Numbered from the stretch's first letter, positions 16,104 to 26,389 are shown. The stretch: 35,168 bases of DNA from an uncultured Prevotellaceae bacterium (GCA_902763615.1 CACWSX010000027.1:1-35168); one strand, 5' to 3'. A program made the numbers and translations. Notes: generated by a model from the letters alone, not told the origin.

Positions 16104-17138
16104 ATGGAATTTACAGCAAAACAGATTGCCGATATGATTGGCGGACGAGTGGAGGGTAATGAGCATGCTGCCATTAGCAGTTTTGCAAAGATTGAAGAAG
16201 GAAAGCCCGGTGCCATCTCGTTCTTGTCGAACCCCAAATATACCCACTATCTTTATGATACACAGTCGAGCGTTGTGCTCATCAACGAGGATGTTGAACT
16301 GGAGAAACCCGTGGCAGCTACGCTGATTCGCGTGAAGAATGCCTACGAGAGTGTTGCCAAGTTATTGCAACTCTACGAATCCATGAAACCTCGTAAGACA
16401 GGTATCGAGCCCCAGGCGTATATCTCTGAAAAGGCTACTATCGGTAAAGACTGTTATATCGGTGCTTTTGCCTATATCGGCGATGGTGCTGTGATTGGCG
16501 ACGGCACGCAGGTATATCCCCATAGCGTGATTGGCGAAGGTGTAAAGATTGGCGCAAAATCCACTATTTATCCCAACGTTACCATCTATCAGGGATGTCA
16601 ATTGGGAAATAATGTGACAATCCATGCAGGCAGCGTAATCGGTGCCGATGGCTTTGGTTTTGCTCCCAACGCAGAGGGCTACGACAAGATTCCCCAAATT
16701 GGCATCGTCGTGATTGAGGACGATGTGGAGATTGGTGCCAATACTTGCGTCGACCGTTCGACGATGGGTCAGACTATCATCCATAAGGGTGTGAAGCTCG
16801 ACAATCTGATCCAAGTGGCCCATAACTGTGAGATTGGCGAAAATACCGTCATGTCGGCTCAGGTGGGTATGGCTGGTTCTACCAAGATTGGCAGTTGGTG
16901 TATGGCGGGTGGTCAGGCTGGTTTTGCAGGTCATATCCATGTGGCCGATAAGACCTTTGTGGGTGCCCAGTGCGGTGTCATTAGCGATACGAAGGGTGAT
17001 GGCGAGAAACTGATTGGTTCGCCAGCGATGGACACCAAGGTTTTCTTCAAGGCCAAGGCTCTCTATGCCAAGTTGCCCGACATGTACCGCCAGATTGCAG
17101 CCCTGCAGCGCGAAATTGATGAATTAAAACGAAAATGA
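16104..17138 (+). CDS. lpxD: UDP-3-O-acyl-glucosamine N-acyltransferase
   Basis: LpxD adds the second acyl chain to UDP-glucosamine in lipid A synthesis. The N-terminal uridine-binding domain has [15 protein letters not shown]; then comes a left-handed beta-helix of hexapeptide repeats (from [20 protein letters not shown] onward) with the catalytic His in [14 protein letters not shown]. The C-terminal tail is helical ([15 protein letters not shown]). 344 residues is normal. The start is ATG 16104. The gene ends 4 bases before lpxC/fabZ. Confidence 0.95.
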   Translation: MEFTAKQIADMIGGRVEGNEHAAISSFAKIEEGKPGAISFLSNPKYTHYLYDTQSSVVLINEDVELEKPVAATLIRVKNAYESVAKLLQLYESMKPRKTGIEPQAYISEKATIGKDCYIGAFAYIGDGAVIGDGTQVYPHSVIGEGVKIGAKSTIYPNVTIYQGCQLGNNVTIHAGSVIGADGFGFAPNAEGYDKIPQIGIVVIEDDVEIGANTCVDRSTMGQTIIHKGVKLDNLIQVAHNCEIGENTVMSAQVGMAGSTKIGSWCMAGGQAGFAGHIHVADKTFVGAQCGVISDTKGDGEKLIGSPAMDTKVFFKAKALYAKLPDMYRQIAALQREIDELKRK

Positions 17139-17142
17139 GCAT

Positions 17143-18525
17143 ATGAAACAAAAAACATTGAAAGGCAGTTTCTCCTTGTTCGGCAAGGGGCTGCACACAG
17201 GTCTTAACCTGACGGTCACGTTTAATCCAGCTCCCGAGAATACGGGTTACAAGATTCAGCGTATTGATCTTGAAGGTGAGCCTGTGATCGATGCCATCGC
17301 AGAGAATGTTGTCGACACCCAGCGCGGTACCGTGCTAGGTAAAGGCGATGCCAAATGTTCTACTGTTGAGCATGGATTGGCAGCATTATATGCCCTCGGC
17401 ATCGACAACTGTCTGATTCAGGTCAATGGTCCTGAGTTCCCCATTCTCGACGGATCTGCCATCAAGTATGTAGAGAAGATCCAAGAGGTGGGCATCGAAG
17501 AGCAGAATGCCCCAAAGGATTGGTATATTATCCGCAAGAAGATCGAGGTGAAGGATGAAAACACAGGTTCTGTCATCACCATCCTCCCCGACGAGGAATT
17601 CTCGCTCACAGTCATGTGTTCTTTTGAGTCGAAGTTTATCAACTCGCAGTTTGCCACTGTCAACAAGGTGGAGGACTTCCCCACCGAGATTGCCCCTGCC
17701 CGCACCTTCGTTTTTGTGCGTGACATCGAGCCGTTGCTACAGGCGAACCTCATCAAGGGCGGTGACCTCGACAATGCCATCGTTATCTACGAGCGTCAGA
17801 CCACCCAGGAACGTCTCGACATGCTGGCTGATATGCTGCACGTGGAGCATCGCGACGCCAACGATCTCGGTTACATCCAGCATAAGCCATTGGTATGGGA
17901 GAACGAGTGTACCCGTCACAAGTTGCTAGACATCATTGGTGACATGGCGCTAATCGGCAAACCTATCAAGGGACGTATTATCGCTACCCGCCCAGGACAT
18001 ACCATCAACAACAAGTTTGCCCGTGCAATGCGCAAGGAAATCCGCAAGCATGAGGTGCAGGCACCCTTCTATGATCCCAACGAGGAGCCAGTGATGGATG
18101 TGAACCGTATCCGTGAGCTTCTGCCCCACCGCTATCCCATGCAGTTGGTCGACAAGGTAATATCCTTAGGTGCCAACACCATTGTAGGAATCAAGAACAT
18201 CACCTCCAACGAGCCATTCTTCCAAGGCCATTTCCCCGAGGAGCCTGTCATGCCTGGTGTGCTGCAGATTGAGGCGATGGCCCAGTGTGGTGGCCTGTTG
18301 GTACTTAACACTTTGGAAAATCCCAGTGAGTGGAGTACTTATTTCATGAAGATCGACGATGTGAAGTTCCGCCAGAAGGTAGTACCTGGCGACACCCTCA
18401 TCTTCAAGGTCGACCTCTTGGCTCCCGTGCGCCATGGAATCTCTTCGATGAAAGGTTATATTTTTGTTGGCGACCATGTCGTAGCCGAAGCTACCTTCAC
18501 CGCTCAGATAGTGAAGAATAAGTAA
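17143..18525 (+). CDS. lpxC/fabZ: LpxC-FabZ bifunctional fusion (UDP-3-O-acyl-GlcNAc deacetylase / 3-hydroxyacyl-ACP dehydratase)
   Basis: 460 residues holding two enzymes. Residues 1 to about 310 are LpxC, the committed zinc deacetylase of lipid A synthesis, with VEHGLAALYALG (zinc His) and HKLLDIIGDMALIG (HxxxD). Residues about 316-460 are FabZ, the dehydratase of fatty acid elongation, with LLPHRYPMQLVDKV and the catalytic His/Glu region FFQGHFPEEPVMPGVLQIEA. The fusion is a known Bacteroidetes trait that places 3-hydroxyacyl-ACP metabolism and lipid A commitment in one protein. The frame is continuous with no sign of frameshift. It lies between lpxD and lpxA. Confidence 0.96.
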   Translation: MKQKTLKGSFSLFGKGLHTGLNLTVTFNPAPENTGYKIQRIDLEGEPVIDAIAENVVDTQRGTVLGKGDAKCSTVEHGLAALYALGIDNCLIQVNGPEFPILDGSAIKYVEKIQEVGIEEQNAPKDWYIIRKKIEVKDENTGSVITILPDEEFSLTVMCSFESKFINSQFATVNKVEDFPTEIAPARTFVFVRDIEPLLQANLIKGGDLDNAIVIYERQTTQERLDMLADMLHVEHRDANDLGYIQHKPLVWENECTRHKLLDIIGDMALIGKPIKGRIIATRPGHTINNKFARAMRKEIRKHEVQAPFYDPNEEPVMDVNRIRELLPHRYPMQLVDKVISLGANTIVGIKNITSNEPFFQGHFPEEPVMPGVLQIEAMAQCGGLLVLNTLENPSEWSTYFMKIDDVKFRQKVVPGDTLIFKVDLLAPVRHGISSMKGYIFVGDHVVAEATFTAQIVKNK

Positions 18526-18565
18526 TCATCGTTCACAAACAATGTAATAATATAGTTCAAAGTTA

Positions 18566-19336
18566 ATGAATCAGATTCATCCTTTAGCAGTCATCGATCC
18601 TGATGCAAAGTTGGGCGACAACAATATCATCGGACCTTTCTGCGTGATAGACAAGAACGTTGTCATTGGTGACAACAATAAATTGCTGAACAGCGTGACC
18701 CTCCACTTCGGTACACGCCTCGGCAATAATAATGAGATATTCCCCGGTGCCTCGATCTCTACGAAACCTCAGGATCTGAAGTTCCAAGGCGAGGAAACCA
18801 CCTGTGAGATTGGCGACAACAACTCCATCCGCGAGAATGTCACCATCAGTCGCGGTACGGCCTCGAAAGGCAAGACCGTCATTGGCAATGGCAACTTGTT
18901 GATGGAGAACATGCACATCGGCCACGACTGCGAGATCGGCAACGGCTGCATCATCGGCAACTCCACGAAGTTTGCCGGTGAGGTGATTGTCGATGACTTT
19001 GCCATCATCTCCGCCACATGTCTCTTCCACCAGTTCACTCATGTGGGCAGTTATATCATGTTCCAGGGTGGCACCCGAACCAGTCAGGATATCCCACCCT
19101 TTGTGATTGCTGGCAAGGAACCCGTGCGCTACGCTGGTGTCAACCTTGTAGGTCTGCGTCGTAGAGGCTTCCCCCGCGAAACCATCGAGGCCATCCACGA
19201 GGCTTATCGCATCATCTATTCACAAGGTGTGCTGAAAGATGGTGTCGCCATGGCCCGTGAGCAGTTCCCCGACATTAAGGAAGTGGAATATATCTGTTCC
19301 TTCATTGAAAATTCCAAGCGCGGTGTCATCCGCTAA
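18566..19336 (+). CDS. lpxA: UDP-N-acetylglucosamine O-acyltransferase
   Basis: LpxA performs the first acylation of lipid A synthesis. The start [19 protein letters not shown] leads into hexapeptide beta-helix repeats ([15 protein letters not shown] and others); the catalytic His lies in [14 protein letters not shown]; the C-terminal helical domain has [20 protein letters not shown]. 256 residues is standard. It starts 40 bases after lpxC/fabZ. Its last 14 bases overlap miaA, whose start codon lies inside lpxA. Confidence 0.95.
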   Translation: MNQIHPLAVIDPDAKLGDNNIIGPFCVIDKNVVIGDNNKLLNSVTLHFGTRLGNNNEIFPGASISTKPQDLKFQGEETTCEIGDNNSIRENVTISRGTASKGKTVIGNGNLLMENMHIGHDCEIGNGCIIGNSTKFAGEVIVDDFAIISATCLFHQFTHVGSYIMFQGGTRTSQDIPPFVIAGKEPVRYAGVNLVGLRRRGFPRETIEAIHEAYRIIYSQGVLKDGVAMAREQFPDIKEVEYICSFIENSKRGVIR

Positions 19337-20231
19337 GACGCTCATCGTTATTACAGGCCCTACTGCTGTCGGTAAGACACAGCTCTGTCTCGACATCGCC
19401 AGGCATTTCGACATTCCCATCATCAATGCCGATTCCAGACAAATCTACAAGGAGCTGTCGATAGGCACGGCCAAACCATCGGCTGAGGAGTTGCAACAGG
19501 TCAAGCACTATTTCGTAGGCACCCTGAGTTTGCAGGATTATTACAGCGCATCGCTCTTTGAAAGTCAGGTAATCAGTCTGCTCGACACGCTCTTCCAGCA
19601 AAGCGACTACGCCCTGATGGCGGGTGGCAGCATGATGTATATCGATGCAGTATGCGATGGAATCGATGATATTCCCACCATCGACGACGAGACGCGTGCT
19701 ACGATGAAACGGCGTTTGGCTGAGGAAGGACTACAGAAACTCTGCGAAGAACTGCAGCGACTCGATCCCGAATATTACGAGATTGTCGACCGTCAGAATC
19801 CCAAACGTGTGGTCCATGCCCTTGAGATTTGCACCATGACGGGCCGCACCTACACTTCCTTCCGTAAGCGTAACAAGAAAGAGCGTCCCTTCCGCATTGT
19901 AAAGATCGGACTCAACCGCGAGCGCGAAGAACTCTACCATCGCATCAATGCCCGCGTCGACGCGATGATGCAACAGGGCTTGCTTAAAGAGGCTAAAAAC
20001 GTTTATTCGTTAAGAGATTTAAATGCTTTAAATACTGTTGGTTACAAAGAACTGTTCGAGTATTTTAACGGGCGCTGGTCTCTCGATGAAGCCGTAGAGC
20101 GCATCAAGGGTAATACCCGCCGCTACGCCCGTAAGCAACTCACCTGGTATAAGAAGGATCCGCTGATTTGCTGGTTCCATCCTGACCAAAAGAAAGAAAT
20201 AATTGACTACATAATAGCTGAATCATCATGA
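19323..20231 (+). CDS. miaA: tRNA dimethylallyltransferase
   Basis: MiaA isopentenylates A37 of tRNAs that read U-starting codons. The P-loop is [13 protein letters not shown] at the start, followed by [19 protein letters not shown], family signatures, then [13 protein letters not shown] and the C-terminal [15 protein letters not shown]. About 302 residues from a GTG start at 19323, which directly precedes the P-loop strand; longer starts run back into lpxA and are not supported. It overlaps lpxA by 14 bases and the PBP1A gene by 4 (ATGA), so it is locked into the envelope operon. Confidence 0.93.
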   Translation: MSSAKTLIVITGPTAVGKTQLCLDIARHFDIPIINADSRQIYKELSIGTAKPSAEELQQVKHYFVGTLSLQDYYSASLFESQVISLLDTLFQQSDYALMAGGSMMYIDAVCDGIDDIPTIDDETRATMKRRLAEEGLQKLCEELQRLDPEYYEIVDRQNPKRVVHALEICTMTGRTYTSFRKRNKKERPFRIVKIGLNREREELYHRINARVDAMMQQGLLKEAKNVYSLRDLNALNTVGYKELFEYFNGRWSLDEAVERIKGNTRRYARKQLTWYKKDPLICWFHPDQKKEIIDYIIAESS

Positions 20232-22690
20232 AAAAGATTTGGAGTTGGATAAAAGGCATTTGGCCTGCATATAAAAGTCTTTATAAAGGTCGTCCTTGGT
20301 ATGTTAAGATACTTGCGGCACTCGTGTCGCTCATCGTGTTGTTTTTCCTCTATCTCGTTGCCGTCGATGTCAATTTCCTTTGGCTCTTCGGAAAGTCGCC
20401 TTCCATGACGACCATCAAGAACAAACGTCCTGCTGAGGCCTCTATCATCTACAGCGCCGACGGCAAGACCATTGGCAAGTTCTTCAGCGAGAATCGTACG
20501 CCTGTCACTTACGAAGAGGTGAATCCCGTATTCTGGAAAGCCCTCATCGATACTGAGGACGAGCGTTTCTACTCCCATCATGGTATCGACTACACCGCCT
20601 TTGCCGCTGTGGCCAAGGAGTATATCCTCCACCGCGATGCCCGTGGCGCCTCTACCATCACCCAGCAGTTGGCCAAGAACCTCTTCCGCACCCGTAGCGA
20701 GTACTCTACAGGTCTTCTGGGCAACATCCCCGGCTTGAAGATGCTCATCATGAAGAGCAAGGAGTGGATCACTGCCTATAAGCTCGAGTATTTCTTCACC
20801 AAGAACGAAATCCTCACACAATATGCCAATACCGTCGATTTCGGTTCCAACGCTTTTGGTATCAAGACCGCCTGCAAGACCTACTTCAACTGCAAACCGC
20901 AGGATCTGACCGCAGAGAATGCTGCCATCCTCGTGGGCATGCTCAAGGCAACCACCTATTATAATCCCCTCATCAATCCTGAGAACAGTCTGAAGCGTCG
21001 CAACATCGTGCTCGACCTCATGCAGCAGCACGGCGACCTCACGCCCGAGGTCTGCGACTCACTCAAGCAACTCGATATCAGACTCGATTACAGCGTCGAA
21101 TCAGCTTATGACGGCGATGCCAACTACTTCCGCGAGGCTGTGGGCGATTATCTGAAAGACTGGTGCGAGGACTACTTCGACAACCGCAACGCCCTCTATA
21201 CCGAAGGTCTGAAGATCTACACCACCCTCGACACCCGCCTGCAGCGCTATGCTGAGGAGGCTGCCGTCAAGCAGATGAAACAAGTGCAGCAGACCTTCAA
21301 CCAGCACTGGGGCAACACCAATCCCTGGCAGGACGAACACCATCAGGAAATTCCCCATTTCATCGAAGATATCGCCAAGCGACAGCCTGTCTACAAATAT
21401 CTCACGAAAAAATACAATGGAAACCAAGATTCCATCGACTATTATCTCAATCTCCCGCATAAGGTAAAGGTCTTCGACTACGATAATGGTCAGATTGAGA
21501 AAGAGATGTCTACCCTCGATTCCATCCGATATATGGTCCACTTCATGCACTGTGGCTTTGTGGCCATGGAGCCCCAGACCGGTCATGTGAAGGCCTGGGT
21601 GGGCGACATCGACTTCCATTCGTGGAAATACGACAAGGTGACGGCCATGCGTCAACCTGGTTCCACCTTCAAACTCTTTGTCTACACCGAGGCCATGAAC
21701 CAGGGCATCACCCCCTGCGATACCCGTAAGGACGAGTATTTCTCGATGAAGGTGATGGATCACGGCAAGGAAGTGACCTGGGCGCCCACCAACGCCGACG
21801 GACGCTTCTCAGGCGCCTACATCACCCTGAAGCAGGCCTTTGCCATGAGTATCAACTCCGTGGCTGTCCGTTTGGGACAAGAGTGTGGCATCGAAAATAT
21901 CGTGAAGACAGCCCATGCCATGGGCATCAAGTCCGACCTTAACGCCACGCCCTCACTTACCCTGGGTGCCAGCGATGTCAACCTGCTGGAACTGGTCAAT
22001 GCCTATTGCACGCCCGTCAACGACGGCAAACAAATAGGCCCCATCCTCGTCACGAAGATTGAAGACCGCGACGGCCAGGTAATCTACGAGGCCCCGAAAG
22101 AGGCGCGTCAGGTCATCCCCACCCGCTCCGCTTTCCTCGTACAGCAGCTGCTCAAGGGTGGCATGAGTGGCACAAGTTCCCGTCTGATGGGCTTCGTGGG
22201 CTACGATAAGGCCAACGACACCGACTTCGGTGGCAAGACCGGCACATCCAATAATCACTCCGATGCTTGGTTCATCGGCACCACGCCTAAACTTGTTGTC
22301 GGGGCATGGGTAGGTGGCGAATACCGCTCCATCCACTTCCGTACAGGCATGCTCGGACAGGGAAACCGCACGGCACTGCCCATCTGCGGCTACTTCCTCG
22401 GTTCGGTGCTCAACGATCCCGCCTTCAAGCAGTATCGTGCTAAGTTCGCCAAACCGGCAGACAGCGACCTGCTCAACACAATGTACGATTGTGGTGGCTA
22501 CTACCAGGCACCTTCCGACTCCGACTCCATCAGTGTCGACTCACTCGACTTCGATGGAATCGATGAATATCAGGATCTCGACGAGGAAGGCAATCGCGTT
22601 CAGAAGCCCCTCGAACCTACCGAGCCTGAGGAGGCCTCCCCCCAACCCACCGAAACGCCCGTCGGCGAGGCCACTAAGAATGAGGAATAA
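20228..22690 (+). CDS. mrcA: Penicillin-binding protein 1A (bifunctional transglycosylase/transpeptidase)
   Basis: 820 residues. One transmembrane helix at about 27-47 is followed by a GT51 glycosyltransferase with the catalytic Glu near 110 ([17 protein letters not shown]) and [14 protein letters not shown]. The transpeptidase domain has Ser479 in QPGSTFKLF (SxxK), SIN at 541-543 and KTGTS from 670. It polymerises and cross-links peptidoglycan in the periplasm. The C-terminal tail (about 760-820) is acidic and proline-rich with no recognised fold. It is translationally coupled to miaA and ends the lpx-miaA-PBP operon ahead of the terminator at 22750. Confidence 0.95.
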   Translation: MKKIWSWIKGIWPAYKSLYKGRPWYVKILAALVSLIVLFFLYLVAVDVNFLWLFGKSPSMTTIKNKRPAEASIIYSADGKTIGKFFSENRTPVTYEEVNPVFWKALIDTEDERFYSHHGIDYTAFAAVAKEYILHRDARGASTITQQLAKNLFRTRSEYSTGLLGNIPGLKMLIMKSKEWITAYKLEYFFTKNEILTQYANTVDFGSNAFGIKTACKTYFNCKPQDLTAENAAILVGMLKATTYYNPLINPENSLKRRNIVLDLMQQHGDLTPEVCDSLKQLDIRLDYSVESAYDGDANYFREAVGDYLKDWCEDYFDNRNALYTEGLKIYTTLDTRLQRYAEEAAVKQMKQVQQTFNQHWGNTNPWQDEHHQEIPHFIEDIAKRQPVYKYLTKKYNGNQDSIDYYLNLPHKVKVFDYDNGQIEKEMSTLDSIRYMVHFMHCGFVAMEPQTGHVKAWVGDIDFHSWKYDKVTAMRQPGSTFKLFVYTEAMNQGITPCDTRKDEYFSMKVMDHGKEVTWAPTNADGRFSGAYITLKQAFAMSINSVAVRLGQECGIENIVKTAHAMGIKSDLNATPSLTLGASDVNLLELVNAYCTPVNDGKQIGPILVTKIEDRDGQVIYEAPKEARQVIPTRSAFLVQQLLKGGMSGTSSRLMGFVGYDKANDTDFGGKTGTSNNHSDAWFIGTTPKLVVGAWVGGEYRSIHFRTGMLGQGNRTALPICGYFLGSVLNDPAFKQYRAKFAKPADSDLLNTMYDCGGYYQAPSDSDSISVDSLDFDGIDEYQDLDEEGNRVQKPLEPTEPEEASPQPTETPVGEATKNEE

Positions 22691-22705
22691 GCCCGGAAGT
22701 CGATC

Positions 22706-22747
22706 GTGATACCAATGATACCGTGATACCGTGATACCCGTGATACC
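22706..22747. repeat. Five short GTGATACC direct repeats
   Basis: GTGATACC occurs at 22706, 22723, 22731 and 22740, with ATGATACC at 22715; units are 8-9 bases apart. The array lies between the PBP1A stop and the terminator. It is too short for CRISPR; it could be slippage expansion, a protein-binding array or the scar of an insertion junction. Confidence 0.7.
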
Positions 22748-22749
22748 GA

Positions 22750-22785
22750 AAAGAGAGGTCAATCCCGACCTCTCTTTCCTTTTGT
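22750..22785. terminator. Bidirectional-type terminator between PBP1A and the accessory cassette
   Basis: An 11-bp perfect stem, AAAGAGAGGTC (22750-22760) with GACCTCTCTTT (22767-22777), has a 6-base loop and then CCTTTT. It ends the plus-strand envelope operon. The last codons and stop (22759-22761) of the minus-strand cassette lie within the hairpin, so it probably ends that operon too. Confidence 0.75.
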
Positions 22786-23124
22786 GATGTATTGTGCGAA
22801 TTCCTCGAATGCCTCGTTGAAAGCCTTGCTGTCAAAGGGGCAGCTGTTGATTTGAGAGACAATAGCCACCATCACCCTCATAAAGCGGTGAACCGATGCG
22901 TAGTCGTTCCAGTCGATGATGATATGCGCTATCCTTCGGTGCTGCGGCAACTTGTTCAGCAGCCGCTTGATCAGACTGTTGGGCAGGGCAACAAAGTGAT
23001 ACAGGCAGATCTCAGTCTCACAATAGCCCCGCTCACAGTATTTCCGCAGGTCACGCATGATGGTCAGATACAGATACCTCACATCATGGCTCTCCGTCGT
23101 GTTCCAGTTCAGTTGGTTCATCAT
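22759..23124 (-). CDS. Hypothetical protein, last gene of the accessory cassette
   Basis: About 121 residues from MMNQLNWN, with no signal peptide or membrane segment. It includes a helical Lys/Arg-rich part (LTIMRDLRKYCERG), a hydrophobic core (IKRLLNKLPQHRRIAHIIID) and a basic end (YITKGKRGRD). Family not recognised. The chosen start (23124) overlaps the end of the preceding gene by 41 bases; that region contains two adjacent ATGs, so coupling is likely. The next in-frame ATG is far downstream. Its stop sits inside a terminator hairpin. By position it belongs to the VirE/DUF3987 unit. Confidence 0.65.
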   Translation of the reverse strand: MMNQLNWNTTESHDVRYLYLTIMRDLRKYCERGYCETEICLYHFVALPNSLIKRLLNKLPQHRRIAHIIIDWNDYASVHRFMRVMVAIVSQINSCPFDSKAFNEAFEEFAQYITKGKRGRD

Positions 23125-23620
23125 CGTCAAAGTCCTCCTCAATGAAATCAAAATTACCCATCACGGTCGTGGTCTCGACCGTCGTCTTCCTGAACTTCTT
23201 CGAACGGTATACCGACAGCACCACAATCTCGTTCGACGTAAACACCTCGCGGCAGATCTCCGGAAACTTCTCCTGCAGTTCCGTACTGGTGCTCAGCGCG
23301 AAGTCAGATGCCCTCGACGTGCCCAGACCGATATCCCCCGTAGGCAGATTCGTGTAGTCGGTCACCTCCAGATTAAAACTGGGCTTCTTGGCGAAGCCAT
23401 GCGGCTTCTTCTTGAAGATCGGATACATGGCATACTTCAGATAAAACCCGCTTTTCAAGGGATAGGAACCCGTATTGATGCAGCAGTTCTGCTTAAACCG
23501 TAGCGCTGAGCCGTCGGTCAGTTCAATGGTCAGGCAAGAGAAATTGAAACGCGGAATCATCAGCTTGCCGAAGGTCACATACCCGTTATCCTCAAACCGT
23601 TTTAATGCAAATTCTATCAT
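23084..23620 (-). CDS. Hypothetical protein, possibly DUF5675-like
   Basis: 178 residues, soluble. It starts MIEFALKRFEDNGYVTFGKL and has CCINTGSYPLKSGFYLKYAM, then GDIGLGTSRASDFALSTSTE, ending in a long acidic tail (FDFIEEDFDDDEPTELEHD). The central pattern (cysteine, I-x-x-G-x-Y, later I-x-L-G-T) loosely resembles DUF5675-type phage-associated domains, but the match is weak. Its ATG overlaps the stop of the VirE_N-DUF3987 gene (ATGA), so the two are co-translated. The acidic C terminus could be a protein- or ssDNA-binding-protein-type interaction tail; that is inference. Confidence 0.7.
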   Translation of the reverse strand: MIEFALKRFEDNGYVTFGKLMIPRFNFSCLTIELTDGSALRFKQNCCINTGSYPLKSGFYLKYAMYPIFKKKPHGFAKKPSFNLEVTDYTNLPTGDIGLGTSRASDFALSTSTELQEKFPEICREVFTSNEIVVLSVYRSKKFRKTTVETTTVMGNFDFIEEDFDDDEPTELEHDGEP

Positions 23621-26049
23621 GACTTCACCTTTTTGTAAGTTTCATTCGGCATCTTCGTAATCACCTTGTCCTTCTTCCAGCGATAGATGATCACCTTCAC
23701 CTTCGAGTGTACGCCCAGCTTCATGCATGCTGATATCACGTCATTCTTCGTAAACTCATCGGGCAGCGACTCAAAGAGGCCCTGATGATGACTGGCCTCG
23801 ACCACAGCCTCGTTCTGAAGCTTGTTGTATTTCTCACCAAACATCTTCAGACTCTCATAGAGGTCTCTGTCCATAAACCAGAGCACAAAGTCCCTGATGA
23901 TCTTCTTCTCCCTCTCCCTGACCTGCGACCAGCAGCACATGCAGACCATAGCCAGTCGGAATCCCTTCACGGCGCAACGCCTGCGGAAGGTGTCTGCAGC
24001 CAGGTCATTGGCCAGCGAGGCAGAGCGGCGCGTCTTTTCAAGCCATACCTTGATTGTCGGAAACAGCCACGACATATCCAGCCTGGTCTTCTCCTTCAGG
24101 GTGAAGCGCCAGTTCACATGCTTGTCGTAGTTGGCCGAGGTCGTATTATACAGATGCACCTCCTCGCTCGTCATCTCTACCGGGTCACGATACGTGTTCT
24201 CGTCGCAACGCTCCACAAACCGCTCTATCACCTCCCTCTGCTTGTTCGTCAGCGGTTTCCATGCCTGGAACTCCGCAAACTGCTGGTTCTCGATTTCGCA
24301 GATTGAGATGCGCGTCACCATACCGTCCTCCACATTCGAGTAGTACTTTTTCACAGCCCCCGGTGTGCCTGTCAAGAGGATATTATAAAATACCTTTACC
24401 TTGCCCTTGAACGTTGCCGTCGACTTGAAGCTCTGGCCATACTCGCTGTTGTCCCATGCCGTGCGGAAGAGGTCACTCTTGTCGGCACCGCCCGACGAGG
24501 AGCCTTTCTTAAACGTATCCACCTCTTCGGCAAACGTAAACATGTGGTAGCCGTGGTTGTCGCGCATCTTTTCCAGAAACTCCGGCAGCGAGTTGATGGC
24601 GGGCATGATCCTGACCATCACATGCGGCAGGTCCTTGCCCTTCTCGTCGTCAGCCTTGGTGTTCTGGTCTATCAGCCACAGCTGTTCGCGCAGGTCATTC
24701 ATCTCATCCCTCAGTCTGATCTTGCTCATCAGCATATCCACCAGTCGCTTGGCAAAGCTCTTGCCTGCGGAGGGCGGAGCCCAGATGGTGCTAAAGAAGG
24801 TGGTGCTCTGCTCCGTCAGGTCGATATAGTCGGCCCGCACAAAGCTGGTCAGCGTGCCCATCACGGGCATCAGTCCCACGATGGTGGGATACACGAAGTC
24901 CTTGGGGCAGATAGAGCAGAACTCCCTGAACACCGGCGGCAGTGGCGGCAGCGGGGCTTTCTCAGGCTCGTCCTGATCCATATAGTCCAGTACCTCCTTG
25001 TCCTTTTTCGTCACGATATAGCCGCGCTTCTTCAGCCAGAGATAGAAGTCCTTCGGTATCTGCGACGTGTTGTTGGTCTTGCAGATCGAGGTGCATTGCG
25101 ACCAGCGTTTCTCGGGTGTACCCTCGCACAGCGGCAGCACGGCGAACACGATTCTGGGATCATTGTCGCAGATATTCCTGAAGTCCTTGATCAGGTCGTT
25201 GTAGAACCCATGTCGCAGCCCTTCCTCAGGCACCCCACCCTTGTCCATGATATAATCCTCGGCTATCTCCGCACAACGCTTGCCATTAAACTCAAAGTTG
25301 CGCATCTTCTCGGTGATCTCGGGCAGCTTGGCGGTATCTCGGGGAGCACAGTTCTGGGGGACTGGCTCACTGGGCTCTGTCCCAGGTGCCTGTCCACCTG
25401 ACTGCGCCCCTGACTCCGGCAATATCGGATACACCTCAGCCTCTGCCTCCCACATCTCCGGATTCTCATAGATAATCCAGTCCTTCTTCACCATAAACGA
25501 ACAGCGTGACAAGTCGTTTACCACCGTGTCATTCTTGCCATAGTCCTCCAGGTGGAAGTACTCGCCGAACCACTCGATATGCTCCTTGAGCGATGTAAAC
25601 TGCATGGTGCATCTGGCGATGATCCGCAGCCCGTCGGAGGGCGTCTCGTGCACCAGCGAGATGCCCCAGTAATCGAGTGCTCCCCTGGCCCTTGTCGCAT
25701 CCGTGATATCGAGCTCGGCAAACCTGTTCAGCATCTTGTTCTGATACAAATCCTGCCAGATCTCCCTGGCCGGCAGTTTCGCGTGGTCGATGTCTATCAT
25801 ATAATACTGGGTAGGCGTGAGACATTCCTTCTCACGCTTACCCTTTTCGTTGAAGCCGCAATAGAAAGCCACCGGCAACTGGTATTTGTTGGCCTCGTAG
25901 GCCGCTTTGTCATCGCGTTCGCTGGCTGCCCTTGCGGCATCGCAATACATGATGACTTGCCGGTCGCTTGTTATCGCGTCAAACTTTGCCTTGTCGAGCG
26001 GCTTGGTTTTCTTGTCAAGCCGCGTCGATGCATATCTGAAAATGCTCAT
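23617..26049 (-). CDS. VirE_N-DUF3987 primase/helicase-like protein
   Basis: 810 residues. The N-terminal 40-210 match the VirE N-terminal/BT4734-like domain (CLTPTQYYMIDIDH, SLVHETPSDGLRIIARC, SRCSFMVK), which resembles archaeo-eukaryotic primase folds. The middle, about 345-640, is a DUF3987 ATPase with a P-loop-like FFSTIWAPPSAGKSFAKRL, an acidic FTFAEEVDTF (Walker B-like) and VKVFYNILLTGTPGAVKKYY. The C terminus is a small winged-helix-like region (EFTKNDVISACMKLG ... YRWKKDKVITK). The architecture is typical of replication proteins of Bacteroidales phages, plasmids and integrative elements. It is coupled by ATGA overlaps to genes on both sides. A Pro/Gly/Ser-rich linker lies near residue 215-235. 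Confidence 0.85.
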   Translation of the reverse strand: MSIFRYASTRLDKKTKPLDKAKFDAITSDRQVIMYCDAARAASERDDKAAYEANKYQLPVAFYCGFNEKGKREKECLTPTQYYMIDIDHAKLPAREIWQDLYQNKMLNRFAELDITDATRARGALDYWGISLVHETPSDGLRIIARCTMQFTSLKEHIEWFGEYFHLEDYGKNDTVVNDLSRCSFMVKKDWIIYENPEMWEAEAEVYPILPESGAQSGGQAPGTEPSEPVPQNCAPRDTAKLPEITEKMRNFEFNGKRCAEIAEDYIMDKGGVPEEGLRHGFYNDLIKDFRNICDNDPRIVFAVLPLCEGTPEKRWSQCTSICKTNNTSQIPKDFYLWLKKRGYIVTKKDKEVLDYMDQDEPEKAPLPPLPPVFREFCSICPKDFVYPTIVGLMPVMGTLTSFVRADYIDLTEQSTTFFSTIWAPPSAGKSFAKRLVDMLMSKIRLRDEMNDLREQLWLIDQNTKADDEKGKDLPHVMVRIMPAINSLPEFLEKMRDNHGYHMFTFAEEVDTFKKGSSSGGADKSDLFRTAWDNSEYGQSFKSTATFKGKVKVFYNILLTGTPGAVKKYYSNVEDGMVTRISICEIENQQFAEFQAWKPLTNKQREVIERFVERCDENTYRDPVEMTSEEVHLYNTTSANYDKHVNWRFTLKEKTRLDMSWLFPTIKVWLEKTRRSASLANDLAADTFRRRCAVKGFRLAMVCMCCWSQVREREKKIIRDFVLWFMDRDLYESLKMFGEKYNKLQNEAVVEASHHQGLFESLPDEFTKNDVISACMKLGVHSKVKVIIYRWKKDKVITKMPNETYKKVKS

Positions 26050-26369
26050 AATGCTAATTCATTTAAATTCTTGTAACACTCCATGATGATTTCCTTATAA
26101 GCCCTTCGTATCTGTTCGCTACTGCCTTTCTGAATGCTGATCACAATCCTCACCAGGTGCCTCGATGCATATATCGCGTGTCGGTCGCCCTCCACCAGCT
26201 TTCTCAGATTGGCAGGCTTCGCACCCTGCTGATACGGTTTCACAAGGATCTGCCCATTGTTTGAAAGTTTGAATGAGCCTTTATAGGTCACGCCCACCTC
26301 CAGTTTCATGGGCTTCTCGGTTGTGTAGTCGGGCAATTCTATCATTGCCAACTCTTTTTCTTTATCCAT
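26046..26369 (-). CDS. Hypothetical protein of the replication-like cassette
   Basis: 107 residues: an acidic/charged start, a beta-rich centre (MKLEVGVTYKGSFKLSNNGQ, then ILVKPYQQG) and a basic helical end (IRRAYKEIIMECYKNLNEL). The KPANLRKLVEGDRHAIYASR stretch could contact nucleic acid. Family not recognised. It overlaps the VirE_N-DUF3987 start by 4 bases, so it is probably co-translated as a partner or accessory factor. An internal start (MIELPDY) is possible. Confidence 0.7.
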   Translation of the reverse strand: MDKEKELAMIELPDYTTEKPMKLEVGVTYKGSFKLSNNGQILVKPYQQGAKPANLRKLVEGDRHAIYASRHLVRIVISIQKGSSEQIRRAYKEIIMECYKNLNELAL

Positions 26370-26389
26370 TTTCGTGAGTTTTTAGTGGG

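Noticed and set aside
17143-18525. LpxC-FabZ fusion as a novelty
   Set aside because: The fusion is an established Bacteroidetes trait.
20207-21763. Long minus-strand frames (220-274 codons) opposite the PBP1A gene
   Set aside because: Low-complexity, histidine/leucine-rich translations with no domain motifs, caused by the codon bias of the real gene.
22706-22747. Possible CRISPR array
   Set aside because: Repeats are only 8 bases with no spacers; no cas genes in the window.
23057-23503. Plus-strand frame of 148 codons opposite the 178-aa gene
   Set aside because: Arginine/leucine-rich shadow with no start context or motif; the minus-strand genes are coupled by ATGA overlaps.
24544-25401. 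A 285-codon plus-strand frame opposite the VirE_N-DUF3987 gene
   Set aside because: Shadow of the GC-rich real gene; composition is dominated by His, Arg and Gln and no fold is suggested.
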